A DNA stretch of 30,438 nucleotides, from assembly GCA_900548085.1 (NCBI GenBank), contig URJF01000005.1:1-30438 (forward strand). Direction: 5' to 3'. Made by a program: the position numbers and the translations under genes. Source of the stretch: an uncultured Oscillospiraceae bacterium (lineage in GTDB: Bacteria; Bacillota; Clostridia; Oscillospirales; Acutalibacteraceae). This document shows positions 6,791 to 14,346 of this stretch, one piece after another (position 1 is the stretch's first letter; each line of letters begins with the position of its first letter). The notes beneath the pieces are model-generated. The model searched no databases and had not been told where the DNA came from. It was given only the letters and a program-made list of their open reading frames with translations.

Positions 6791-8857
6791 ATGAGCGGAA
6801 ATATATTTTATTTAGAAACGAAAAACGGATGCTATGTCTTCGGTGTCGATGGGAGCGGTCTACTGTGTCATCTTCACTGGGGTGAAAAACTTCCCAAAAA
6901 TGATTTTGAACTGTCGGAAACAGAGGAACGCAACTCCAACCACAGCTCAAAGGACTACATAAGAGAGGAATATTCCGTATTCGGCGGAACGAGATACAGA
7001 GAGGTTTCTCTCAAATGCACATATTCTGACGGTTGCCGTGACGGAGTATTTTTGTACAAGAGTGCAAAGCAGGAAGAAAATCGACTGACAATAACGCTGG
7101 AGGACAGTGCATATGATATTCGGCTGATACTTACATATGAATACAGCACGAACAGCGATATAATAACACGCACCACTCAGCTAAAAAACAATTCGGCAGA
7201 GCCGGTCACAATAGAGCGCATAATGAGCGGCGAATTGAATCTGCCCGGCAGAAATCCCTACAAGGTGATCAACACAAACGGCTCCTGGGGCGCTGAATTT
7301 TTGACCACAGAGACAGAGCTGAAAAGCGGCGAACTTGTGTTCGAGTCCCGAAAAGGCACAGCCGGTCACACCCACTCGCCTTTCTTGATTTTGCACAGGA
7401 ATGCAACGGAGGAAGACGGCGATGTGTATTTTGCCTCTCTCGGCTACGGCGGAAACTTTAAGGCAGAAGCTCACAGAGATTTTTGCGGCACAACCAGATG
7501 CTATCTGGGAATATCGGATTTTGACTTTTCCTACACACTTAATTCGGGAGACTCTTTCGTAACTCCTAAGCTCTATATGGGCTACACAAAGGGCTTTGAC
7601 AAAATGACAAACGGAATGAATGATTTTGCAGTCAATCATATTTTGCCCAAAGCACAGGCTGAAAAAATTCTGCCGGTACTGTACAATTCTTGGGAGGCTA
7701 CCGAATTTGATGTAAGCACCGATGGACAACTCCGGCTCGCAAAAATTGCAGCAAAAATCGGCTGTGAATTGTTCGTTATGGACGACGGCTGGTTCGGAGC
7801 GAGAAACAGTGACAGAGCCGGTCTGGGAGACTGGGTAGTCAACAACAAAAAATTTCCCAAGGGCGTGGACGAGCTGATAGAGGGAGTAAATGCTCTCGGA
7901 ATGGATTTCGGCATATGGTTTGAGCCTGAAATGGTGCAACAGGACAGTGATTTGTACAGAGAGCACCCCGATTGGACCTATCACTATGACAAAAGAGAGC
8001 CGTCGGAACTGCGCCATCAGCTCGTGCTGAATCTGACTAAGAAAGATGTAAAAGAATACGCTTTTTCTGTAATGGACAAAATGGTATCGGAGCACAATAT
8101 AAAATATATCAAATGGGATATGAACAGACCTTTCTCCGAAATAGGAGCAGATAATCTCAAAAACAGCAAAGAGTTATGGTATCGTCACACTGTGGCTGTG
8201 TACGAAATAGCAGACAGACTGCACAAAAAGCATCCCGGCCTGCACATTGAGGCTTGTTCCTCCGGAGGCGGCAGAGCCGAATACGGTGCTCTGGAGCATT
8301 TTGACTCCGTATGGACCTCTGACAACACCGACCCGATAGACAGGCTGACCATTCAGCACGGATACTCGCTGCTGTATCCCCACAAATGTATGAGAGCATG
8401 GGTAACAGACTGGAATGACGGAAAATACAGATGCAAAAATTCCTTTAGATTTTGCTCCTCTATGCAGGGTGCACTGTCGATAGGCTCAAATCTGCTGAAT
8501 CTCAGTGATGAGGATATTGAGGAATACAAAGAGAATGTCGCAATGTATAAGAAAATCCGTACCACAGTACAAACAGGCGACCTCCACCGTCTCGCTCAAT
8601 ATGACAAAGACGGATTCCACGCTGTTCAATATGTAGCAAAGGACAAAAAGCAGAGTGTAATATTCTTCCAATCCGGAACTAACGGCTTCTTTAACCAACA
8701 GGATTTTGAGGTTAAACTGAGAGGCTTTGACGACGAAAAGCAGTACCAAATCAATAACAAGATTAAGTCGGGAAAATATCTGAACGGAAAATATTTTACA
8801 GTACACTTTGACAGTCCCTTTGACTCAAAAATCATTGTGGCAGAAAGTTTGACTTAA
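6791..8857 (+). CDS. alpha-galactosidase, glycoside hydrolase family 36
   Basis: A 688-residue GH36 enzyme that should release terminal alpha-galactose from melibiose, raffinose and related oligosaccharides by a retaining mechanism. There is an N-terminal beta-sandwich, then the (beta/alpha)8 barrel beginning near NSWEATEFDVS. VMDDGWFGARNSDRAGLGDW follows. The catalytic nucleophile is Asp443 in IKWDMNR and the acid/base is Asp511 in WTSDNTDP, preceded by EACSSGGGRAEYG. No signal peptide is visible, so it is intracellular and needs a sugar importer that is not in the window. The start at 6791 has AAGGAAG upstream; the in-frame start at 6734 overlaps the promoter. It appears to be a single-gene unit. 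Activity on other alpha-galactosides cannot be separated by sequence. Confidence 0.93.
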   Translation: MSGNIFYLETKNGCYVFGVDGSGLLCHLHWGEKLPKNDFELSETEERNSNHSSKDYIREEYSVFGGTRYREVSLKCTYSDGCRDGVFLYKSAKQEENRLTITLEDSAYDIRLILTYEYSTNSDIITRTTQLKNNSAEPVTIERIMSGELNLPGRNPYKVINTNGSWGAEFLTTETELKSGELVFESRKGTAGHTHSPFLILHRNATEEDGDVYFASLGYGGNFKAEAHRDFCGTTRCYLGISDFDFSYTLNSGDSFVTPKLYMGYTKGFDKMTNGMNDFAVNHILPKAQAEKILPVLYNSWEATEFDVSTDGQLRLAKIAAKIGCELFVMDDGWFGARNSDRAGLGDWVVNNKKFPKGVDELIEGVNALGMDFGIWFEPEMVQQDSDLYREHPDWTYHYDKREPSELRHQLVLNLTKKDVKEYAFSVMDKMVSEHNIKYIKWDMNRPFSEIGADNLKNSKELWYRHTVAVYEIADRLHKKHPGLHIEACSSGGGRAEYGALEHFDSVWTSDNTDPIDRLTIQHGYSLLYPHKCMRAWVTDWNDGKYRCKNSFRFCSSMQGALSIGSNLLNLSDEDIEEYKENVAMYKKIRTTVQTGDLHRLAQYDKDGFHAVQYVAKDKKQSVIFFQSGTNGFFNQQDFEVKLRGFDDEKQYQINNKIKSGKYLNGKYFTVHFDSPFDSKIIVAESLT

Positions 8858-8877
8858 CGCAGTGATAGTGATATTAT
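8849..8877 (+). promoter_or_regulatory. promoter of the DAHP synthase gene
   Basis: TTGACT (8849-8854), a 17-base spacer, and TATTAT (8872-8877); a TATAAT is also present three bases later. The -35 lies in the last codons of the alpha-galactosidase gene, so DAHP synthase has its own start point. No leader peptide, T-box or terminator was seen in the 51-base gap. Confidence 0.65.
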
Positions 8878-8908
8878 AATCAATAACAAAACTATATGAG
8901 GTGAAAAT

Positions 8909-9949
8909 ATGGACAATATGATAAACTCGGTTTTCAAAAGAAAACTACCTGTACCAAAGGAGATTAAAGAACAATATCCTCTCTCTCCGGAGGCTACTAA
9001 GATAAAAGAAGCAAGGGACGAAGAAATCGCAAAGGTATTCAAAGGCGAATCTGACAAATTTGTACTCGTTATCGGCCCCTGCTCCGCCGACCGACCCGAC
9101 TCTGTGCTGGACTACATTCATCGCCTGGCAAATGTACAAAAAGAGGTGGAGGACAAAATCATAATTATTCCTCGCATCTACACCGGCAAACCGAGAACAA
9201 CCGGCTCCGGATACAAGGGAATGCTCCATCAGCCCGATCCGGACAAAAAGCCGGATATGCTGGAGGGTATCATTGAGGTAAGAAATCTCCACAAAGACGC
9301 TATCGAGCAAACAGGATTGACCTGTGCCGACGAGATGCTCTATCCCGAAAATCACAGATATCTGTCCGACCTGCTCTCCTATGTTGCAATCGGTGCAAGA
9401 AGTGTGGAAAACCAGGAGCACAGACTCGTATCGAGTGCACTGAATATCCCTGTAGGTATGAAGAATCCAACAAGCGGCGACTTTTCTATTATGCTCAACG
9501 CAATCAAAGCGGCTCAAGGCGACCACACATTTCTCTACAGAGGCTGGGAAGTTGACAGTGCAGGAAATCCGCTGGCTCACGCCATTCTCCGTGGCAGTGT
9601 AAACAAGCACGGCATCAACCACTCCAACTACCACTACGAAGATTTGCGCACACTGCACGATATGTATTGCAGCGGCGGCTACGAAAATCCGGCTGTAATA
9701 GTGGACACAAACCATTCCAACTCGGGCAAGAAATATCTGGAGCAGGTTCGTATCGCAAACGAGGTTCTCCACTCAATGCGCCACAGCAACGATATCAAAA
9801 AGATGGTAAAAGGCTTTATGATAGAGTCATACATTGAGGACGGTAACCAAAAGGTAGAGGACGGCGTGTACGGAAAATCCATCACTGACCCGTGTCTCGG
9901 CTGGGAAAAATCAAAAGAGCTTATCTACGAGATAGCAGACCAACTGTAA
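8909..9949 (+). CDS. aroF: 3-deoxy-7-phosphoheptulonate (DAHP) synthase, AroF/AroG class I
   Basis: This 346-residue enzyme condenses phosphoenolpyruvate with erythrose 4-phosphate, the first step of aromatic amino acid synthesis. The metal/PEP-site motif LVIGPCSADRPDSVLDY lies near residues 52-68, IPRIYTGKPRTTGSGYKGM near 89-107, then AIGARSVENQEHR, GMKNPTSGDF, and the metal ligands in VDTNHSNSGK and DGVYGKSITDPCLGW near the C-terminus. Length and motifs match the E. coli AroFGH type, not the short AroA(DAHP)/Bacillus type. No extra regulatory domain is fused. GAGGTG is the ribosome binding site. The following gene starts three bases after the stop. Which aromatic amino acid inhibits it cannot be told. 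The symbol is the generic family one. Confidence 0.93.
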   Translation: MDNMINSVFKRKLPVPKEIKEQYPLSPEATKIKEARDEEIAKVFKGESDKFVLVIGPCSADRPDSVLDYIHRLANVQKEVEDKIIIIPRIYTGKPRTTGSGYKGMLHQPDPDKKPDMLEGIIEVRNLHKDAIEQTGLTCADEMLYPENHRYLSDLLSYVAIGARSVENQEHRLVSSALNIPVGMKNPTSGDFSIMLNAIKAAQGDHTFLYRGWEVDSAGNPLAHAILRGSVNKHGINHSNYHYEDLRTLHDMYCSGGYENPAVIVDTNHSNSGKKYLEQVRIANEVLHSMRHSNDIKKMVKGFMIESYIEDGNQKVEDGVYGKSITDPCLGWEKSKELIYEIADQL

Positions 9950-9952
9950 GCT

Positions 9953-10489
9953 ATGAATTTTGAACGACTGAAAAAGAATATAGCCGACGTAACAAAGGAG
10001 GCACAGCTCAAATTAGGTTATGAGCGTGTCCCCTTTGGCATAAACTATATGAACGGCACTCTGGCACACCTGCTTGGAACCGACTGTAACGAAAGAGATA
10101 TCAAAGGAGCATTGAACAAATTCATTGCAGAAAACGAATATTACTTCGGTACAATAACCTACAAGGAGATTGACGGCGGTGTCAGACTCACCATACCCGA
10201 AAAGGGTGTGGAAGCTGTTCACAAGGCAGCAGACGAAAACAAATTTTTGGCAGATTTTCTAAAATCTGTACGCAATCCTGCATCGACAATAGATGACATT
10301 ATCGCTGTGTTCAAAAAATACAGCAACGATGTGACGGTAAAAAAAGCGGACGGCAAAAACGGATTTGACTGCCTGATATATTTTGACAGCGGTGAGCCGG
10401 ACGAATTTTGGTACTGCATAGATACCGAGGATTTGGGTATGACTTACCACAGATTTATCAAAGAAGACTATTTAGACTTTGGATTTTGA
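9953..10489 (+). CDS. uncharacterised protein, DUF3877-like
   Basis: A 178-residue acidic, soluble protein without signal peptide, membrane segment or cysteine-rich motif. It begins MNFERLKKNIADVTKEAQLKLGY, broken after 20 residues by nothing distinctive, and contains the charged C-terminus YHRFIKEDYLDFGF. It resembles the Clostridia family DUF3877, but I am working from memory of that family. It starts three bases after the DAHP synthase stop and has no clear ribosome binding site of its own, so it is probably translated by coupling. No function is known; a role linked to aromatic synthesis is only suggested by position. Confidence 0.7.
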   Translation: MNFERLKKNIADVTKEAQLKLGYERVPFGINYMNGTLAHLLGTDCNERDIKGALNKFIAENEYYFGTITYKEIDGGVRLTIPEKGVEAVHKAADENKFLADFLKSVRNPASTIDDIIAVFKKYSNDVTVKKADGKNGFDCLIYFDSGEPDEFWYCIDTEDLGMTYHRFIKEDYLDFGF

Positions 10490-10540
10490 TTCTTTGCCCG
10501 ATGATTGTATTATATTTCCGTATTTTCCATATTTTTTATA

Positions 10541-10569
10541 TTGACACAGGCAGGGTAAGGGGCTAAAAT
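10541..10569 (+). promoter_or_regulatory. consensus promoter of the lactate/malate dehydrogenase gene
   Basis: TTGACA (10541-10546), exactly 17 bases, TAAAAT (10564-10569). It lies in the 128-base gap after the DUF3877-like gene. A Rex-type operator starts one base after the -10, over the expected transcription start. Confidence 0.85.
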
Positions 10570-10570
10570 A

Positions 10571-10588
10571 TTGTTAAAAAATAAACAA
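10571..10588. promoter_or_regulatory. Rex operator (redox-sensing repressor site) before ldh/mdh
   Basis: TTGTTAAAAAATAAACAA matches the known Rex consensus TTGTTAANNNNTTAACAA at 13 of 14 defined positions. It sits between the -10 and the start codon, where a repressor would block initiation. Rex binds when NAD+ is high and leaves when NADH is high; that is known from other Gram-positive bacteria. The rex gene itself is not in the window. Confidence 0.75.
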
Positions 10589-10617
10589 ACTCGACTTACA
10601 ATAAGGGAGATATTTAT

Positions 10618-11571
10618 ATGGCAAACAGAAGAGTTGCACTCGTTGGTTGCGGTATGGTCGGAATGAGCTATGCTTACGGACTGCTCAACTCCGATTTATG
10701 CAACGAGTTGATACTCATAGATGTGAATGAAGAAAAGGCAAAGGGTGAGGCAATGGACCTTAACCACGGTCTCTGCTTTTCCAACTCACATATGAAAATA
10801 AGAGCAGGCAGCTACGAGGATTGCGCATATGCCGACTTGGTAGTAATCACAGCAAGTGCCGGCAGCAGAAAGCCCGGCGAGACACGCTTTGACCAAATGA
10901 ACACAAATGTGAAGATCTTTAAATCTTTCGTTTCAAAAATAGTAGCCAGCGGATTTAACGGTATTTTCTTAGTAGCGAGCAATCCGGTCGACATTATGAC
11001 GAGAGTAACATATGAGCTGTCGGGATTTCCGGCTAACAGAGTAATAGGCTCAGGCACTACTCTGGACACAGCTCGTCTTAGATTTTTGGTAGGCGACTAT
11101 TTTCAGGCTGACCCGCATTCCGTACACGGATATGTTATCGGTGAGCACGGCGACAGTGAGTTCGTACCGTTCAGCCAGCTGAATCTGTCCACAAAGAATG
11201 TGGAGGAATTTTTCAACGATGAGCGTTTCCGTGACGAATACAAGCGCAGTGATATTGAGGACATTATCGAGAAGGTTAAGAACTCCGGCGCAGAAGTAAT
11301 CAAGCTAAAAGGTGCAACATACTACGGAATAGGCATGGCTCTCGTAAGAATCACAAGAGCAATCTTCGGCGACGAAAACAGTGTTATCACCGTATCGTCA
11401 CGACTGAACGGCGAGTACGGACTCCGTGATGTATATCTCGGTCTCCCTGCTTATGTGAACAGGAACGGGGTACGGAAAATACTTCCTCTCAACCTGAGAG
11501 ACGATGAAATAGAAAAATTGAAGAACAGTTACAACATCCTAAAGGACAGTTATGAGAAACTGTCGATGTAG
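10618..11571 (+). CDS. ldh: L-lactate dehydrogenase-family enzyme, possibly malate dehydrogenase by specificity
   Basis: A 317-residue NAD-dependent 2-hydroxyacid dehydrogenase. GCGMVG (10-15) is the nucleotide-binding loop and Asp35 at the end of LILID binds the NAD ribose. The body is LDH-like: AMDLNHG, SNPVDI, GSGTTLDTAR with Asp150 and Arg153, catalytic His177 in GEHGDSE, and KGATYYGI. Arg155 and His170 match the fructose-1,6-bisphosphate site of bacterial LDH. The active-site loop, however, reads SAGSRKPGETR: residue 84 (classical position 102) is Arg, where LDH has Gln and malate dehydrogenase has Arg, and there is one inserted residue just before it. The next gene is fumarase. The enzyme may therefore interconvert oxaloacetate and malate; lactate dehydrogenase remains the default family name. 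It has its own promoter, Rex site and terminator. Confidence 0.85.
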   Translation: MANRRVALVGCGMVGMSYAYGLLNSDLCNELILIDVNEEKAKGEAMDLNHGLCFSNSHMKIRAGSYEDCAYADLVVITASAGSRKPGETRFDQMNTNVKIFKSFVSKIVASGFNGIFLVASNPVDIMTRVTYELSGFPANRVIGSGTTLDTARLRFLVGDYFQADPHSVHGYVIGEHGDSEFVPFSQLNLSTKNVEEFFNDERFRDEYKRSDIEDIIEKVKNSGAEVIKLKGATYYGIGMALVRITRAIFGDENSVITVSSRLNGEYGLRDVYLGLPAYVNRNGVRKILPLNLRDDEIEKLKNSYNILKDSYEKLSM

Positions 11572-11583
11572 TTAGCATATGCT

Positions 11584-11619
11584 TACCCACCGTAAAAAGA
11601 CTTCTACGGTGGGTATTTT
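11584..11619 (+). terminator. intrinsic terminator after ldh/mdh
   Basis: A perfect 11-bp stem TACCCACCGTA/TACGGTGGGTA (11584-11594 and 11605-11615) with a 10-base loop, followed by TTTT. It lies 12 bases past the stop, so fumarase and the reductase genes are a separate transcript. Confidence 0.88.
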
Positions 11620-11638
11620 GCAGGGTGTTGTAATTATT

Positions 11639-11667
11639 TTGACTTTCATTGTTATTTTTTTAACAAT
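11639..11667 (+). promoter_or_regulatory. probable promoter of the fumC-hdr-flx-frd operon
   Basis: TTGACT (11639-11644) is a good -35. The -10 is poor: AACAAT at 17-base spacing (11662-11667) or TAACAA at 16. The Rex-type operator covers the spacer and the -10, which would explain the compromised -10. The start codon of fumC is about 65 bases downstream. Confidence 0.5.
11649..11666. promoter_or_regulatory. Rex operator before fumC and the bifurcating fumarate reductase genes
   Basis: TTGTTATTTTTTTAACAA matches the Rex consensus TTGTTAANNNNTTAACAA at 13 of 14 defined positions. The inverted repeat extends one base pair set further on each side (CATTGTTA at 11647-11654, TAACAATG at 11661-11668). 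It overlaps the promoter, the usual place for Rex repression. Confidence 0.78.
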
Positions 11668-11731
11668 GGACGAATACGGCTGAAAGCCACAAACAGAACA
11701 CAAAAAATATCATATATCGGAGGTAAAATTT

Positions 11732-13108
11732 ATGGACTATCGTATCGAACATGACTCTATGGGTGAGGTAAAGGTGCCGGCGGACAAATACTGGGGCGCA
11801 CAAACCGAAAGAAGTCACGAAAATTTCAAAATCGGTGTAGGCATTGAGGTTATGCCGAGAGAAATCACACACGCATTCGGTGTACTGAAGAAAGCAGCGG
11901 CTATAGCTAACCACAAGTTGAAGCCTGAAAAAATGACTGATGAAAAGCTGAAAGCAATTTCGCAGGCTTGTGATGAGGTTATGGACGGCAGTCTGAACGA
12001 GCATTTTCCTCTCGTAGTATGGCAAACAGGCTCGGGCACACAGTCCAATATGAATGCAAACGAAGTAATCGCCAACAGAGGCAACGAGATAGCAGGTAAA
12101 AAACTGCTCCACCCAAATGACGACATAAATATGTCACAATCATCTAACGACACCTTCCCTACCGCTATGAGCATCGCTGCGGTAGTAGGAATCGAGGACA
12201 AAGTATTTCCGGCTCTCGACAAGCTGATTGAGACTTTTAAAACACTTGAAAAAGAAAATGAGGGCATAGTAAAAAGCGGACGCACACATTTGCAAGATGC
12301 AACCCCAATCACATTTTCACAGGAAATCAGCGGCTGGAGAGCATCTCTCGAAAAAGACAGAAAGCTGCTGGAAATCGCACTGCCTGAGCTAAAGGAGTTG
12401 GCTCTCGGCGGAACGGCAGTAGGCACGGGACTGAACGCACCTACCGGCTTTGACAACGCAGTGGCAGAGGCTGTCAGCGAAATCACAGGCAAAAAATTTA
12501 TCACCGCTCCAAACAAGTTCCATGCACTGACCTCTAAGGACGAAATTGTATTCGCTCACGGTGCTCTTAAGGCGCTCGCCTGCGACCTGATGAAGATGGC
12601 TAACGATGTGAGATGGCTCGCCTCCGGTCCTCGTCTCGGTCTCGGCGAAATCTCTATCCCCGAAAATGAGCCGGGCTCATCAATTATGCCGGGCAAAGTA
12701 AATCCGACACAGTGCGAAGCTGTGACTATGGTGGCAGTGCAGGTTATGGGCAATGACGCCGCTATCGGTTTTGCCGCAAGTCAGGGCAATTTTGAGCTGA
12801 ATGTATTTATGCCTGTAACAATCTATAACTTTATGCAATCTGTCAGACTGCTCAGCGAAGTAATGGTATCATTCAACAACAACTGTGCTGTAGGAATAAA
12901 GGCAAACAAGAAAAAGATGCACGCTAACCTGCACAATTCTCTTATGCTCGTTACCGCTCTCAACCCATACATAGGCTACGAAAATGCCGCAAAGACAGCA
13001 AAAAAAGCATACAAGGACAACATCTCACTGAAAGAAGCCTGCGTTGAACTCGGATTCTTGACCGAAGAAAAATTCGACGAGGTATTCCATCCGGAACAGA
13101 TGGTATGA
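11732..13108 (+). CDS. fumC: class II fumarase (fumarate hydratase)
   Basis: A 458-residue fumarase of the heat-stable, iron-free FumC type, which interconverts malate and fumarate in the cytoplasm. VWQTGSGTQSNMNANEV (about 96-112), NMSQSSNDTFPTA (about 133-145), the catalytic-His segment GRTHLQDA (His186) and the superfamily signature GSSIMPGKVNP (315-325, catalytic serine loop) are all intact. Length is normal. CGGAGG is the ribosome binding site. It is the first gene of the long operon, 46 bases before hdrB, and shares the Rex-type operator. Its position between the dehydrogenase and fumarate reductase genes suggests the direction malate to fumarate. An aspartase or argininosuccinate lyase role is unlikely given these motifs. 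Confidence 0.95.
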   Translation: MDYRIEHDSMGEVKVPADKYWGAQTERSHENFKIGVGIEVMPREITHAFGVLKKAAAIANHKLKPEKMTDEKLKAISQACDEVMDGSLNEHFPLVVWQTGSGTQSNMNANEVIANRGNEIAGKKLLHPNDDINMSQSSNDTFPTAMSIAAVVGIEDKVFPALDKLIETFKTLEKENEGIVKSGRTHLQDATPITFSQEISGWRASLEKDRKLLEIALPELKELALGGTAVGTGLNAPTGFDNAVAEAVSEITGKKFITAPNKFHALTSKDEIVFAHGALKALACDLMKMANDVRWLASGPRLGLGEISIPENEPGSSIMPGKVNPTQCEAVTMVAVQVMGNDAAIGFAASQGNFELNVFMPVTIYNFMQSVRLLSEVMVSFNNNCAVGIKANKKKMHANLHNSLMLVTALNPYIGYENAAKTAKKAYKDNISLKEACVELGFLTEEKFDEVFHPEQMV

Positions 13109-13154
13109 GCAAAATGATATAACAAACATTCTTGGATAAAGGAGAAAATGGCAA

Positions 13155-13934
13155 ATGGTATTCAGTTATTATCCCGGTTGCACCCTAAAAACAAGGGCTA
13201 AAGACCTGGACAGATACGCTCGACTTTGTGCGGCAAAGTTGGGTGCTGAATTAGAAGAACTGCCCGACTGGCAGTGCTGCGGCGGAGTATATCCCACCGC
13301 AAAGGACGAGATAGCCACAAAGCTGTCCTCCGTCCGTGCGCTGAACAGTGCAAAGAAAAAGGGCAACGAGCTGGTTACGGTATGCTCTGCCTGCCACAAT
13401 GTAATCAAGCAAACAAACTATATGATGCAGACTGACGAAGAAAGCGCAAAAAAAGTCAATCTGTACTTAGGTCTCAATGAGGAATACAAGGGAGAGACGA
13501 CAGTCCTCCACTATTTTGAAATGCTCCGTGACCGCATAGGCTTTGACAAAATAAAAGAAGCAACGGTAAATCCTCTGAAGGGCAAAAAAATCGCACCGTA
13601 CTATGGCTGCCTGTTGCTTAGACCGAGCAAGGCTATGCAGTTTGACGACCCCGAAAATCCTACTATCATGGAAGATTTCATCAAAGCTATAGGTGCAACA
13701 CCCATAACGTATGCAATGCGCAATGAGTGTTGCGGCGGATACATAACTCTCGAGGACAAGGACAGTGCCAAGAAAAAGGCTACTGCCGTAACGCACAACG
13801 CAAGGGCTAACGGGGCAGAAATGATAATCACTGCCTGTCCTCTGTGTATGTACAACCTGAACAAAAATGCCGAGGGTGATATACCCGTAAAATACTTTAC
13901 TGAAGTGCTTGCAGAAGCATTGGGTATAGAATAA
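13155..13934 (+). CDS. hdrB: heterodisulfide reductase subunit B (HdrB)
   Basis: A 259-residue HdrB with two complete CCG cysteine motifs: Cys9/41/42/77/80 and Cys152/192/193/228/231. In methanogen HdrB each set binds a non-cubane [4Fe-4S] cluster at the disulfide-reducing site. The start MVFSYYPGCTLKT is typical; an ATG seven bases earlier is out of frame. The protein is slightly short for the family but nothing essential is missing. It is followed after 10 bases by hdrC. As this bacterium is unlikely to have coenzyme M and B, the acceptor is not the methanogen heterodisulfide. I infer a role in passing electrons to the fumarate reductase subunits of the same operon, or reduction of another disulfide. 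Confidence 0.92.
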   Translation: MVFSYYPGCTLKTRAKDLDRYARLCAAKLGAELEELPDWQCCGGVYPTAKDEIATKLSSVRALNSAKKKGNELVTVCSACHNVIKQTNYMMQTDEESAKKVNLYLGLNEEYKGETTVLHYFEMLRDRIGFDKIKEATVNPLKGKKIAPYYGCLLLRPSKAMQFDDPENPTIMEDFIKAIGATPITYAMRNECCGGYITLEDKDSAKKKATAVTHNARANGAEMIITACPLCMYNLNKNAEGDIPVKYFTEVLAEALGIE

Positions 13935-13944
13935 GGGGGAGAAT

Positions 13945-14334
13945 ATGGAAAACAAAGACGAACTGAAAGAACAGATAATCCTCTCCTCCGGTGTAAATCC
14001 GCTGAAATGTATGCGCTGTGGCAAGTGCACTGCCTCCTGCCCGTCATTCGACGAAATGGAATACCATCCGCACCAATTCGTGTATATGGTAGAAAAAGGC
14101 GATATTGAGCCGCTTATGAACTCGGACTCACTGTACAAATGTCTGAGCTGCTTTGCCTGTGTAGAGCGCTGCCCGAGAGGTGTGGAACCGGCTAATATAG
14201 TAGAGGCTGTCCGTCTGGCAGTAATCAGACAGCAGGGCAAAAATCATCTTAAGCCCCAGGACATTCCGGCACTGTTAGACGAAGATTTGCCGCAGCAGGC
14301 AATAGTCAGTGCCATGAGAAAATATCAAAAGTAA
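13945..14334 (+). CDS. hdrC: heterodisulfide reductase subunit C (HdrC)
   Basis: A 129-residue ferredoxin-like electron carrier with two [4Fe-4S] motifs: Cys22/25/28 with Cys32 and Cys66/69/72 with Cys76 (CMRCGKCTASCP and CLSCFACVERCP). The HPHQFVYMVEKGD segment between them is typical of HdrC. In known complexes HdrC carries electrons from HdrA to HdrB. There is no membrane helix or fused HdrE-type anchor. The ribosome binding site is AAGGGGGAG; hdrA follows after 12 bases. GlpC-like iron-sulfur proteins are related, but the hdrB-hdrC-hdrA order settles the name. Confidence 0.92.
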   Translation: MENKDELKEQIILSSGVNPLKCMRCGKCTASCPSFDEMEYHPHQFVYMVEKGDIEPLMNSDSLYKCLSCFACVERCPRGVEPANIVEAVRLAVIRQQGKNHLKPQDIPALLDEDLPQQAIVSAMRKYQK

Positions 14335-14346
14335 GGAGGAGAAAAT

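Noticed and set aside
7181..8095. A 304-codon open frame on the minus strand
   Set aside because: It lies wholly within the alpha-galactosidase gene, has no ribosome binding site or recognisable domain, and its composition is that of a reverse-complement shadow.
8945..9772. A 275-codon open frame on the minus strand
   Set aside because: It is antisense to DAHP synthase, whose motifs are intact across the whole stretch.
13148..13157. An ATG seven bases before the hdrB start as a separate small gene
   Set aside because: It is out of frame with hdrB and gives no recognisable product; the HdrB N-terminus at 13155 is typical of the family.
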